Shown here piece after piece: positions 49,709-62,551 of a stretch of 64,000 bases of DNA (position 1 is the stretch's first letter; each line of letters starts with the position of its first letter). The position numbers were made by a program, and so were the translations under genes. Below the pieces are notes generated by a model. The model was not told the DNA's origin and did no database searches. It was given only the letters and a program-made list of their open reading frames with translations. Origin of the DNA: Toxotes chatareus (Eukaryota > Chordata > Actinopteri > Toxotidae). The stretch is taken from contig CM028900.1 in the NCBI GenBank assembly GCA_016801885.1, positions 10,447,501 to 10,511,500 of the forward strand, read 5' to 3'.

Positions 49709-52491
49709 ATGGCGTCCACAGATCAGTCCCTCCTGGACCTAACGGATAAAGACACCCGGGAGAAACTGTCGTTATGGGATCGCCGCACCGATGCCATGGC
49801 CCCCCTCACGGAGAAACAAATGGACTCTGTCCTGGAGATCCGAGCCGCAGCTGAAACGCTCTCTATTCCCTCAGAGGTGAGCTGTGACTCCTTAGCTTGC
49901 TAGCTAGCTAACAGGGTTGCTAATTGACTTTCCTGACGTAAGTGAAGTGAACTAAACCCCGAAACTACCCCTGTAAGAACTTAATTCACCTGTCTGCTAT
50001 GTTAACAGGATATTGGCGTTGACATATCACGGAAAAATAACTTCTAGGCTCACCAGTGGGCTTGCAACTTTCACTTGCGCCCCGCTACGTCGAGCTAACC
50101 AGCTAGCTTCAGATGCTGGCTTGTTGAGTCTGCTCAGAAACAAGGAGCACTGTTTTATTTTGCAGCTTCCCATTGAGGACTTGTGCAGCCTATCTTCCCG
50201 GTCCTTGCAGTCTCCGTTTACAGCGACTGTACCCGCTTCAACAGAGGACGTCCTGCTAAAGGGTTTCCAGACGCTCGATATGGAGAATGACAGGATAGAA
50301 ACTGCACAGCAGGTGACTTGCCTTTGTCAGCAGTAAACAGTGCTGAAGGTAGTCAGATTTACTGTACCATAATAAGATACACGATTTTAATATAATGCTG
50401 ATTTATGTTGCAGTTTTTCGCCTGGTTTGCCAAGTTACAGGCAAACATGGACCAGGATGAGAGCGCAAAATACAGGTGCCTAAATTTTTAAATACTTCAT
50501 CTTAGATGGTGGTGTCATGCTCTTTGTAACAGAGAAACATATCTTGAAAGGATAAATAAGAAACACGATACTTAGACAAAGTAAAGCAGTGTTATTTGGA
50601 GTGTATAGCAACATTTCATGACATTTAAACTCCCACTCACCCATAGATAGTAAAAACCCACATCAGCTTCACACATCATACATAGCCTGGTTTCAGACCT
50701 TTCTGAATCGCTGCCCATGTCTCATGTTTGGTCTGTGATTATCAGGCTAGCTAGACATGAACTAAAGACACAAACATGCACAGATAAAGACATATAATAA
50801 CTAATCATAAAAGTTTGAAGTTTGTGTTTGGATATCAACACAGTGGTGACAGATTTTTAGCCTATCTTTCAGTATGTTCCACAGAGAAGAAGCAAAAGTA
50901 GAAGGCAGAAATCTGTTGCTTCCCTGCTCTGTATGGGCTAAATGTTTGTTATTTAACACGTCCCTTAATAATGATGTCACAGCAGGTGTTTTGCCATTGA
51001 CAGGTGATTGAATACATCTGCAGTGACATCCCTGTTATGAAACTGCTTTGCAAGGCAGTAGGTAGCTTCTTTGCATGATTTTGTCAGAGCAAACAAATAA
51101 TATGTCTGTTTTCCTTTCAGGAAAACCAGAGATGATCTGAACTGCTACCAGGAACAATGTGATGCTATTCTGAAAGATGTCAGTGCAGCCCTGCAGCACT
51201 TGGACTCACTTCAGAAACAGTACCTGTTTGTGTCCAATAAGACTGGTACCCTCCATGAGGCCTGTGAACAACTCCTAAAAGAACAGGTAAGATGGCCGCT
51301 GTCCTTTCTGTCTTTAAATCCAGCTTTATTGATTCCATAAGCTTATTGCTGAGACTTGATCAGTGGAAAATGTTGAAGTTGTAATGTCATTAAATGTATT
51401 TTTTTATAGCCCAGGAAAGACCAAGTATTTTGTATTTGTAAACATGAACATATCTCTCAAATCCAGAAACTGTAGGATTAGCTGGTCTCTAGAGCTGTTC
51501 TGAGTTGGGAAATTTTGTAAAAACAACTGTGGTAAAACCCAAAGTCACTGGACATGACTGGAAGTAGTATACACTATCTAGTTCAGAACAACATGACATA
51601 AATAAAATCTTGTCTGAAAATAAAATTGCTACCACACATTCTGCAGCCTGCTGTTTGTTTTTTCTGTGGCTTACTTCATATCTTGACACTGCAGTTTTCA
51701 TTCTTTTTTTTTTCTTGAATTTTTCTCGCTTTTGCGTGTAGCTTCTCATCCACACAAATGTATGTTGATTGTATCATCCGAGGAAGTTGAACTGAACTGA
51801 AATTAAGCTGTCGTGCCCTGCTGTGTCAACTGTGGTTTGTTTCCTCTCTCTTTGCAGTCAGAGCTTGTTGACCTGGCAGAGAGCATACAACAGAAACTGT
51901 CATATTTTAATGAGTTAGAAAACATCAACACGGTAAGCTGGATTTCTTTTTCTCTACATCTTGAAACATTTGTCAACTAAGTGTATACACTGCAAACAGT
52001 ATCTCAGTTAATTGCTTAATAAGCCCAGTTGTCATCAGTAGCTATTCCCCAGATTTAAAACATTGTTTTAAAAAAATTTTGATGTCAGCTACATTTCTAA
52101 TGTAATTCTGTGTTTTTATAAAAATGTACTTATGTTATAGGAAATTCAATTTTATCTCACCACACCGACAAATCTTTGAAAGATAGAAACAAAATCAGTA
52201 ACATCGCCAGGCCTAAAATTACAAACAGCACATCTCTGGCAGTGGTGACTTCGCTAAATGTAAAAAAAATTTGTTTTGATCATAAAGACTAAGGATTCAA
52301 GGATTCAAGGATTCAAAGGATTCAAAGGCTTTTATTGTCAATTCACCATATGTCAGACATACAGGGGAATCGAAATGTTGTTTCTTCTCTCAACAATGTG
52401 CATTTTACAATATAAATAAACAATTTAAATAAAACCAGCTAAATAAACAAACTTTCACTACAATATAAATATATAGTAAAGAAATATATGG

Positions 52492-52533
<42 letters not shown>

Positions 52534-55500
52534 ACATATAAATATGAATATGAAAATTGCAGATTGCTGAATAGTGCAAATGGTTATGTGCAAGTTGGCC
52601 AAAAGATTGTCTTAGTTACAGAGTCCAGGTGGCAGTGTGGGTGGGGGGTGGGGGTCAGCAGAGTTGGAGTCCAGGGGCGGGGGGGGGGGGGGGTAGTGTA
52701 CAGAGTTCAGTGTCCTGACAGCCTGGTGGATGAAGCTGTTGGACAGTCTTGTGGAGCGGGCCCGGAGGCATCGGAACCGTCTCCCTGAAGGCAGGAGGCT
52801 GAAGTGGGGGTGTGAGGGGTGTGAGTTGTCTTTCACAATGTTGATGGCTCTGCGGGTGATGTGTGTGTTATAAATGTCTGTGAGGGGCAACAGAGGGACA
52901 CCGATGATCTTGCTGGCTGCATTCACTATGCGTTGCAGTGTCTTTCGGCAGGAGGCAGTGCAGCCTCTGTACCACACAGTGATGCAGCCAGTGATGATGC
53001 TCTCAATGGTGCCCCGGTAGAAAGAGCACATGATGGGAGGTGGGACATGGGCTCTTCTCAGTTTGCGGAGGAAGTAGAGGCGTTTTTGAGCTTTCTTGGC
53101 CAGCTGTGTTGCGTTTATTGTCCAGGAGAAGTCCTCAGAAATGTGCACCCCCAGGAACTTGGTGCTGTTCACCCTCTCCACTGCAGCGCCGTCGATGGTC
53201 AGTGGGGGATGCTGTGAAGGCCTTCTCCTGAAGTCGATAACCATCTCTTTGGTCTTTCCCACGTTGAGGAAGAGATTGTTATCTTTGCACCACTGGACCA
53301 GTTGGCTCACCTCAGTCCTGTAGTTTGCCTCATCCTGGTTGGTGATGAGGCCCACCACGGTCGTGTCATCCGCAAACTTGATGATGTGGTTGGTGTTGTG
53401 GCTGGCACGCAGTCGTGAGTCAGCAGGGTGAAGAGTAGCGGGCTGAGTACACAACCTTGTGGAGCCCCTGTGCTCAGCATGATGGTCCTGGAGGTTTTGC
53501 TGCCAGCCCTTACCTTTTGTGGTCTCTCTGATAAAAAGTCCAGCACCCAGTTACACAGAGAGGTCTTGACTCCCAGGCATCCCAATTTGTGTGTTAGCTG
53601 CTGGGGGATGATTGTATTAAATGCTGAGCTAAAATCTAGAAACAGCATTCGCACATAAGAGTCTTTGGAGTCAAGGTGGGTGAGGGCTGGGTGGAGTGCG
53701 GCTACGATGGCATCCTCAGTAGACCTGTTGGTCCTGTATGCAAACTGAAACGGGTCATGGGTTGGGGGGAGGACGGATTTGATGGTCTGCATAACCAGCC
53801 GCTCGAAGCACTTCATTATGATGGGTGTCAGTGCTACGGGCCGGTAGTCATTGTGGCTGGACGGGTGTGGTTTCTTTGGTACCGGTATTATTGTGGTGGC
53901 CTTGAAACACTTGGGGACGACCGCTTGGCTCAGGGAGATGTTGAAAATGTCAGTTAAGACATCCTTGAGCTCCTCAGCACAGTCCTTTAGGACCCGACCA
54001 GGTATGTTGTCGGTCCAGCTGCCTTGCGTGGGTTGATCCTAGAAAGGACCTTCCTCACACTGGCTGAAGATAAGGACACAGCCTGCTCGTCCGGAGGAGG
54101 TGATGATTTCTGTGCTGGTGTGGTGTTCTGTGTCTCAAAGCGCCCAAAGAAGTCGTTGAGGCTGTTCAGCAGTGAGATGTCACTGTCACAGGTTTGTGGG
54201 GGGGTTGTAGTCAGTGAGGGTTGAATGCCTCTCCACAGGCTTTGTGTGTCCCTGGTGTTACTGAAGTGGCTGGTTATTTTCTTGCTGTATTGTTGTTTTG
54301 CTACTTTGATTCCACGGGACAGGTTGGCTCTGGCTGTTGCTAGCCCTGCAGCGTCCCCAGCCCTGAAGGCTGAGTCCCGAGCCCTCAGGAGCCTGTGGAC
54401 CTCGCCTGTCAACCATGGTTTCTGGTTAGCTCGGATGGTAATGGTTTTTCTGTGGGTGACATCGTCAATGCACTTTGTGATGTATGCAGTGACAGCATCA
54501 GTGTATTCTTCAATGTCTGTGTGGTTATTGTTTGTAGCCGCCTGTTTGAAAATATCCCAGTCCGTTGTGTGGAAACAGTCTTTCAGTGCTGAGCAGTGGT
54601 GGAAGGTTACAATTGTTTTTGTGCATAATGACTTCAAACCTAACTTTTTCTTTGTCTTTGCAGAAACTGAACTCACCAACCTTGTCTGTAAATAGTGAAG
54701 GCTTTATACCAATGCTGTCGAAATTGGATGACTGCATTGAATACGTTTCCTCGCATGTAAGCTTGCACTCTTGGCAGAATTTCAGTTCTGACTGTGCACA
54801 TCTCATTTTATTACCAGTGTTAGAATAATTATACACCAGATCATGTTTTTAAGCAGTGAAAGTGTTTGCCTTTTGTGTAATGATTTTATATTTCTACCCA
54901 CTGTGCTACAAAGAGTTTCATGTTTTTTTTTTTATCTTTTTTTTTTTATGTGAAATTGTGACCAAGATCTTGACAGTTGGCTCGTTCTAACTGCAGAAAT
55001 GTGCTATCCTGTTTTGTGACCACAATGAAAGCTGTCTAACGCTTGTTCTTTTCTATTGATTGCAGCCAAATTTCAAGGACTACCCCGTTTATTTGGCCAA
55101 GTTTAAACAATGTCTGTCTAAAGCTATGCACTTCATGAAGATCCACATTGTAAACACTATGCAGAATCTTACAAGCCAGTTGACGAAAAGGGTAAGAAAA
55201 AGTCATGTCCTATCATTCCACAGTCAGCAGCTCAACAGGCGTAGATACAGTAAGTGCCTGGTTCATTGTTGTTACTTGATTTTTATTATTATTATTATTT
55301 TTTTTGCACCCCCCCAGGATCCAATGAGCTTGACCAACGCAGATAATGCCTTTACGCTTTACTACGTTAAATTTAGAGCAGCTGCACCTAAAGTTAGAGT
55401 GAGTATATTTTTTTTTTATCACCCGCTGAATTTATGCAGCACATCATTTTGCATAGAACATTTTCTGTAATAAAATTACATTTTCACTGACATGTTTTTT

Positions 55501-58500
55501 TTTTTTTCCTTTCAGTCACTGATTGAACAGATAGAGCAGCGAGCAGAGAAGATTCCAGAGTGAGTTTTGGCATTTCTCCAGAATTAAGCAGCAGAATTAG
55601 TGTTTCCGTTAGATTTTTTTTTTCTACAGTTCTTGTGCTAAAATTAACTCGTCCCTCGTTATATTGATGTGAGCAGATACCATCAGCTCCTAGATGAAAT
55701 CCACCAGTGCTACCTCGACCAGAGGGAGCAGCTCCTCAGTCCCAGCATCACATCCACCATTACTGACCTGACCAACCAAAACAGCAAAGACCACTGTGCT
55801 CTGGTAAGGCATGACTAGTTCAAAGCAGGAGCTGCCCTTTAGATATTGTAAAATGACATTTGAGCTTGCATAGAGTGCCCAGTATGGACCCTCTGGGGAA
55901 ATTTACTGGAGTGTTTGGTACAGACACAAAGCTGTGCACATGATAAATGAGCATAACCCGAGACTGTGTACAGCAGGCATCCAGAGCTTGCCGCTGTTTT
56001 GATCACAAGTGAATTGCTGTGTAGATACTTGTGTAGTTAGTACACCCTCACCCATATGTCGTCTATAAAGCTGTGATTTATTGTGCTGTGTTCGTCCTGT
56101 GTTATATAATTTACCGGACCTAATTAATGGTAAAATGTTTTTATTCTAATGTAATGTTAAAGACAAACCGGATAAGATTTTCGCACCTGGACAGACTATG
56201 TATTTTAGCACTGGTGTGGCATTTAAAACACTTCACTAATTGGCTTGATGGGGATGCTATAATTAAAGGTCAGGATTTCATGCAATGATACGTCATTACA
56301 GCCACACTACCTGTCCGGCATTTTTCTTTTAATGAAACTTGAAAGGTTATGCATCTTGTTAATGATTGCTGCAGTAGGTGTGCGTGCCATTTATGTGGCA
56401 GGATGTGTTTGCTTGTTTGAAGTGGAGCCAAAGCAAAGTATTTGTAGGCCCTGCTGCTGCTGATGATGATGATGATGATGTGTATTTGTACAGGTTCGCA
56501 GCGGCTGTGCCTTTATGGTTCATGTTTGCCAGGATGAACACCAGCTGTACAATGAGTTCTTCTCTAAACCAACACCTAAACTAGAGTGAGTAACGCCTGC
56601 CTCACTGGTAACATGATGACTGAGCACAGAAAGCCATTGTCTTCTATGTATTTGTTTAAGGTGTAACGCTTTAAAACGTATGATGGTAATTTCAGCTTGA
56701 CATGTGTAGTGTTTGAAATAACAATTTACACACTTACACAATATTGGTAGACAATTTTTATTATCACTAAAGAGCCAAGATGTTTTTGCATTTTTTTTGT
56801 CACTACTTCATTCTTTATTCCTGAAGTTGAAGGAAACTGAACAGAAAGTGTATTTTTAGCCTTTTTTTTATCTGCACAAAGCAATGAAATGGTTTTTAAT
56901 CTCTCAACAGCGAGCTGCTAGAGAAGTTGTGCTTGTCCCTGTACGATGTCCTCCGACCTCTAATCATCCACATCATTCACCTGGAAACCCTGTCTGAGCT
57001 CTGCAGCATTCTCAAGAACGAGATGCTGGAAGATCATGTTCATAACAATGGTAGGTTACAGCTTTTCTTCTCCTGAAAGCTTCTCATATGTCCCATGGGG
57101 TGTTTAGAATTGAGTCACCAGCATGCAGCTGTGCTGGAGTTGTTGGGGCTTGCTACAGTAGCACGTATTACATTTGGACAACCTTTCAGTTTTTGGCACT
57201 TTTATTGTGCTACGAAATTGTCTTTCAGATAGAATGATTTGATCTCTTTGCCTGAAATTGACATTTTGTTATAATTCTAAAGAAAGAATACATTTTTTTT
57301 CCAAAATAAATGAAAAAATAAAAGATACTCAAATAAATATCCCTTGAATCCTCAGTGCTTAATTTTGCCAAGTGAGAAATACTGAATTTAATGAAATTGT
57401 AGCAATGAGTTTTCAGCATAAATTAACATTAAACATTCTGCCTTTTTTTTTCCTGTGAAAAGACAGAAAACATGACTTTTTAAAAAACCTGAGACAATGT
57501 GGAGCAGTTTGCTCATAAATTACTTTGGGTCCAAGTTTTAAAAGAAAAAGCAGATTGTCACGGTCCTTGAGTTTATCCAAATTTACAAAGGGCGTGCATT
57601 TATTGACGTTTGCAGACCACCTCTGTGGGTTGGTATCTGAGAAGACAAACTCCAGTGAAAGTTTACACAAAAGAAGCAAGGGAATGCAATAGTTGTTCTT
57701 TGAAACTTGAGAACTAGAATTGTTTTCATGGTGCGGCACCTTGTCTTTTAAGCACTCATTCAGTTCTGGTTCACCTGTTATGATTTCCCATCATAAACCC
57801 ACCATATCTAACTTCCCTGTACATCACAAAAACACAACTTTATACTTTGGACCCTTCAGGACATGTATTTGTTGAATCTATTCACAACAAAGTGTTGAAC
57901 TGTAAATTGACCTCTGCATGCCTTACTGCAGCTGCGCAGTTGGGGGCCTTTGATGCAGTGGTGAAGCAGATGCTGGAGGATGTCCAGGAGAGGCTGGTCT
58001 ACAGGACTCACATTTACATTCAGACTGATATCACAGGCTACAATCCAGCCCCGGGGGATCTGGCCTATCCTGAGAAATTAGAGATGATGGAGGTAGGTCT
58101 TGTGTGCTCAAAGGGATATCAGCTTCCCTTCTTGATATCTTCAGAAACAAAAATAATGCTCCGGTTTTTATTAATTTATTTTTTGATCGATTGTTTAGTT
58201 TATGTCAAGAAAAAGTTGTTTTGTTAAGGGTTTTTTTCTGAATTCTTATAATGCCTGACAAAAAATGATATAAAACAGAAACAACAGCAGATCCTCACAT
58301 TGTAGAAGCCAGAAACAGTGAGTGCTCAGCTCTTCTGCCGGATAAATGACTTAATTGTCAAAAATGAGTTGATTAATTGTTTTTGTCTCTTTGAGTGTTT
58401 CAGCATTAAATATAATTGCATGAACTTGCTATCGTATCTAAAATTGTTAGTTTCTGTGGCTTATTTATGTTGCAAAGGAAAAGCAAACATGAAACACTTT

Positions 58501-61500
58501 GATGTAGTGGTGTAGTCTTGCATTTTTGTCTGCAGATCCTTGAAAATTCTTGTTATAATTTAAATCAAACTGCACTCGATGTTATTAAATATGCCTTTGA
58601 TTGTTGCTCTTAAGCATGTAAACTATTTTCTCAGTATCAAATCTACCATAGAGTACAGGCATATGCTCTGATTTCTTTATGTTTGTCTCCCTTTCTGTCT
58701 GTCCGCAAATTCATTTTGAAAGTTGAATTTCATTTTCTCTTAATTTATTATTGTTCATTTACCTATAGGATTCCTATTAAAACAAAAATGGAAAAATATG
58801 ACTTTCCAGTATCTAATACTTTCTGTCTACTAACTCTTGCCTTTTGCCTTCTTGTTATCAATAGAGAATTGCTCAGAGTTTGAAAGAAGAGCAGATGAAG
58901 CAAATGTCACAAGAGTCGATGTTTTCTGACGTACAGCTCGAGGATCCTGATGGCAGAAGAAACAGTAATGCTGGTCTGTGTTTCCAGGTTTTGACACTTG
59001 CTTTTTTGCAACTCTTGGTGTTATTGTCATTTCCCTGATGGCTCTTCTTCCTTTGTACAATGAACACAGGGAATGTAGAAGCATCACGCCTGCAGACATC
59101 CATCTCTCCTGCTGATCTGCACGGCATGTGGTACCCCACTGTCAGACGAACGCTGGTTTGTCTGTCCAAGCTCTATAGATGTATAGACGTGAGTCTTCAA
59201 TTTTTATTGCCTACTAATTTTGAGTCTTCTATCCTAAAACATGGCAGGATGTGTAGTATATATAGTTTTCCCCCTTTGCCATTTCTTATTCACGTGTTTC
59301 TTTCTGTGATTTGGTCTATTTCCAGAGAGCAGTCTTCCAGGGTTTATCTCAAGAGGCCTTATCTGCCTGCATCCAGTCCCTCCTTAAAGCTTCTGATATC
59401 ATCCTTAAAAACAAGGTTGGCACAAGTGGTTGAGACTAGAGTACAGTTTTGTATTTTTACTGAACTTTTCAGACGCGTCTTACTTTTGACATAGCAAATA
59501 AGATCAGTTCCTTCTTAGATAACATGTGCTCTGTTTTATTTAAATTCCTTAAGGCTACAGGATCCTTAACTAAAGCGCCTGGGATGTCATTTCAAGTTTA
59601 TTTTAATAGGTGCTTTATTATGCACTACAGAGTGTTCAGCAGACCATCCTTTATTTATGGGCTTCTCTCACCTTCAGATTTGCTGTCAATATCTGTGCTA
59701 ACTGTCGCATTTCAACCTAACACTTCAAATTAGAGCCGCAGCATCAGTCTCAGAGGATATGTTCCCACCCCATGTTGAGGATGTCTTTTTCCAATGTTTT
59801 AGTCGCTAGCTGAGCAATAAATGGTTTCAGCTGCCTTTTTTGTCCCAGTAATATGTCCCTTTCCATCTATGGTTAATCAGCGGTTATTAATTAGACATAT
59901 TCTCTTATCGTCTGCGAGCCTGTGCTTTTTATGTTCTGTGTAACTTGGATAGTCAGCAGAAGCCCCTTTTTGTTTTGGCAGCCTGCGGTGTGGATTTAAC
60001 AGTGTGCTATCACTTTCTGTAGACACAAATAGATGGGCAACTTTTCCTGATCAAGCACCTGCTGATAATGCGTGAACAGATTGCCCCATTTCACACCGAT
60101 TTTGCCATCAAGGAAATCTCGCTGGACCTGAAGAAAACGCGAGGTAAGATAATTAAAGGCGGTGGGAACATTGGTGTTGAGCTCCATAAAGCCAGTCATT
60201 ACATTCTCATGCTCGTTAAGCAACTTGTGCCTATCACATGCACCAGTGGCAACAATTAATGTGGAAATTACAGTGTAATCCAACACCATAATATACATTA
60301 ACCAATGGCTCACAGGGCAGATTTGCTCCTCCTATTACCCTCGTCTCAGTCAAGGTCATATTAAATTTGTAGCACTAGAGGGCACTCTAATTCTACACCA
60401 GCCCAGATTTAATCTCTCTGCTTTGTGTTAAGATGCTGCCTTCAAAATCCTGAACCCTAAGGCTGTTCCCAAATTCTTCCGACTTAACAGTCACAACGCC
60501 ATACTTGAATTCCTGTTGGAGGTAGAGTTTTTTTTTTCCTTTCCTTTTTTTTTTTTTTTTTTTTTCCTTTTTTTATTAAACATACCATACACTTCATATA
60601 CTTTGATTGCACCCTGCCTAAGGGAATCGCCACTTGATAGTGCTAAACTCCTTTTCTCTGTGGCCCCCTAGGGAACACCAGAGATAAAGGAGCACTACAT
60701 CGACTCTAAGAAGGATGTGGACCGACACCTGAAGTTCAGCTGTGAGCAGTTCATCCAGCAGCAGACTCAGATCTTTGTGGGGAACCTTGAGGAGTTTCTC
60801 ACCAAGGTAACTGTTAGAGCGAAGGCAGACTTAGCCTCAGGCAGTGAAGGCTCATTCTGACCTTCATTTTTTTCAGCTTTTACCTTTTCAAACCTTAAAC
60901 CTTAAAAGCTCATTTGCTTATTTACCGATCAATGAAGGTCTCAGAGTTTTACTGACAACTGAAGATGTCGCTAGATCTTTGTGTATGTATATATGCATGT
61001 GTTTTTGTAGTTTGCAGTTTTGTGTTCTGAGTTCTTTTTGTGTAATCATTCTGCCGAAGGAATTTGTCACCTCTCTGTATTTCTACCTACTGCACTCAGT
61101 TTTTTTGTTAGTGTTCATGTCAATACAGCTCGTTGTGTAATTCAAGAGTGAATTGAATTGGCTCGAGTGGCAGCACAAGGCTTCTTTGCATTGATTGCAC
61201 TAACTAGCACAAATGAAGTCTTTTCAGATTGTAATGTTTTGTTTGGACTGTGTCTGCTCTCAGGTTGCAGCTCTTAAAACTATGGCTATCCAAGGTGGTC
61301 CCACATACAGTCTGTCACAGCAACCTTGGGCTCAGCCAGGTAAGATTTGTCTCAGGACACGCCATGAGCATCACCCTGTAATTCATCAAAACTTGTAAAG
61401 CGCATTCTAGAGGGCAATGTTTTTTTGTTTTGTTTTGTTTTTTTTTCTAACTCACTGCTGTGTTTTTTTTTTTTTTCTTTTTCAGTAAAGATCAACGATA

Positions 61501-62551
61501 TAGTGATGGCTACCTACCGTGTGATGAAGAGCAAGCTGCCAAGCACTTTACAGAGCATGTCCTTGTACTTAGCCAATAGAGATACAGAGTTCATCCTTTT
61601 CAAGCCTGTCCGGGTGGGTGGCAAAAACACTAGGGTGTAGCATATATCCCATGAATCAGTTTCTTTTCAAGTCATTGTTAAAGCATGTGTTTGCACTCAA
61701 AGGTCCAATCAGTAATTTTTAAAATACTTTGATTTAGGGGTTATTCAAGTGCATCACTGAAGAGCTTAACTCATAGATAGTAAAGCGTTTTTATGTCTCT
61801 CTCCTCACAGATATTGAAATTCTAGCTCTATTGTACTGAGATGTTTGCCTGTGTTACCATGTAAACAAACCTCTTGCAGAATCAGATATCATTCATGGCA
61901 TACATTTATCCATTAGTGAGTGTTAGTTACTGTAGTAAAAGGCCTGCCAAACACTTTTGGAGAAATATAGATAACAATTTTGTGTTTGAATTCCACTCTT
62001 CGGGTAAACCTTGTGTTTAAATTTGGCTCGGAGATTGTGCCTTTAGCTACAAATTTGTCAATGTGATTGAACTCTAATAGAGAAATCTTTGTCCTGCCTG
62101 TGTATTGTTCATCAAGGTGCCAGGTAAAGCTGAATGGGAGAGAAACAAAATTCTGCTGTTGACATGGAAACAAGATAGTGAGGGGACGAAGGCCAGCTGG
62201 AAATGTAGTATTAATTTCCCTCCAGCACTCAGTAATAGGATGGCTTTTTCCCACAGAATAACATCCAGCAGGTTTTCCAAAGACTGCTCACCTTGCTTCA
62301 GGAAGAATACAGTGGAGAAGACCTTCAAATCATCGCATGTCCGTCTATGGAGCAGGTACAGTACTGTGGGATTAGCACAGCCCAAAAGGCACCTGATATA
62401 GTTTTAATAATGCTGCTGCAACATCCAGAAATGCTGAGACCAACTTCACTGGGGAAATGTTAGACAATGTTTGCCAGCTAAGTCACGGTGAGCACTCATG
62501 GTTTTTACTGCTCTCTTTCAGATTAACCTACTGCTGTCTGTGAATAAATAA
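49709..62551 (+). CDS. cog3: Conserved oligomeric Golgi complex subunit 3, complete coding sequence
   Basis: Twenty-three exons: 49709-49876, 50166-50312, 50414-50475, 51121-51286, 51858-51932, 54664-54756, 55066-55191, 55318-55398, 55516-55559, 55677-55803, 56494-56585, 56911-57050, 57932-58092, 58865-58973, 59070-59188, 59326-59415, 60023-60143, 60433-60521, 60672-60806, 61264-61339, 61486-61613, 62257-62355, 62522-62551. Phases join into about 826 codons (human about 828 residues). The N-terminal half is the Sec34 family region, helical and coiled-coil-like (about residues 60-330). COG3 is a lobe A subunit of the COG tether on the cytosolic face of the Golgi, needed for intra-Golgi retrograde transport and glycosylation enzyme recycling. 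The end of exon 14 is uncertain (58964 or 58973, both in phase). Intron 5 is enlarged by an antisense LINE. The ATG follows CAAAGCGACG and opens MASTDQSLLDL. Confidence 0.97.
52271..52290. repeat. Putative target-site duplication, left copy
   Basis: TTGTTTTGATCATAAAGACT directly abuts the LINE tail at 52291. It resembles the sequence at 54613-54633 with a few mismatches and a one-base indel, as expected of an aged duplication. Confidence 0.4.
52291..54612 (-). mobile_element. 5'-truncated L2-type LINE in COG3 intron 5
   Basis: A non-LTR retrotransposon on the opposite strand to COG3. Its 3' tail (left end, 52291-52328) is a short tandem repeat, (TTGAATCC)n on the element strand, preceded by a 3' UTR that includes a (TA)n run (52494-52529). 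The coding part shows reverse transcriptase motifs in order: NDYRPVALT, FAYRTNRSTEDA, LFLDFSSAFNTI, GAPQGCVLSPLLF, FADDTTVVG, LNVGKTKEMVIDF. The C-terminal region (AASKIIGVPLLPLTDIY, LLPSGRRFRC) is typical of the CR1/L2 clade in fish. The endonuclease and any ORF1 are missing, so it was truncated on insertion. Rex1/Babar is a possible alternative within the clade. Confidence 0.85.
52612..54600 (-). pseudogene. Broken L2 reverse transcriptase ORF
   Basis: The frame is interrupted at least twice. Near 54024 it shifts just after RINPRKAAGP. Near 53400 it shifts between the GAPQGCVLSPLLF block and the FADD active-site block. Outside these points the amino acids fit the family well and the stop at 52612-52614 is at the expected end. 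The N-terminal endonuclease domain is absent. The element cannot encode a working enzyme. Few in-frame stops suggest moderate age. Confidence 0.85.
54613..54633. repeat. Putative target-site duplication, right copy
   Basis: TTGTTTTTGTGCATAATGACT follows the truncated 5' end of the LINE and resembles 52271-52290. It is followed by a good branch-point sequence (CCTAAC, 54639-54644) and the exon 6 acceptor at 54663. Confidence 0.4.
56451..56481. repeat. (CTG)3(ATG/TGA)n trinucleotide run by COG3 exon 11
   Basis: CTGCTGCTGC followed by about seven TGA units, ending 12 nt before the exon 11 acceptor (TGTATTTGTACAG, exon from 56494). It occupies the place where a branch point and polypyrimidine tract are normally found. 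Confidence 0.9.
57051..57931 (+). other. COG3 intron 12
   Basis: GTAGGT to ACTGCAG. AT-rich, with no element or exon recognised. Listed because it is longer than 300 nt; the other long COG3 introns, apart from the LINE in intron 5, likewise show nothing notable. Confidence 0.85.
60372..60385 (+). promoter_or_regulatory. CTCF-like motif in COG3 intron 17
   Basis: GCACTAGAGGGCAC matches 13 of 14 positions of CCASYAGRKGGCRS. It is forward-oriented and intronic. Similar motifs are often carried by repeats, and occupancy is unknown. Confidence 0.35.
60528..60577. repeat. T-rich low-complexity tract
   Basis: T and TTCC runs immediately after the exon 18 donor of COG3 (60522). The tract is of low complexity, and sequence length may be unreliable here. 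Confidence 0.9.

Noticed and set aside
52861..54695. Plus-strand open frames across the LINE
   Set aside because: They are antisense shadows of the reverse transcriptase frames.
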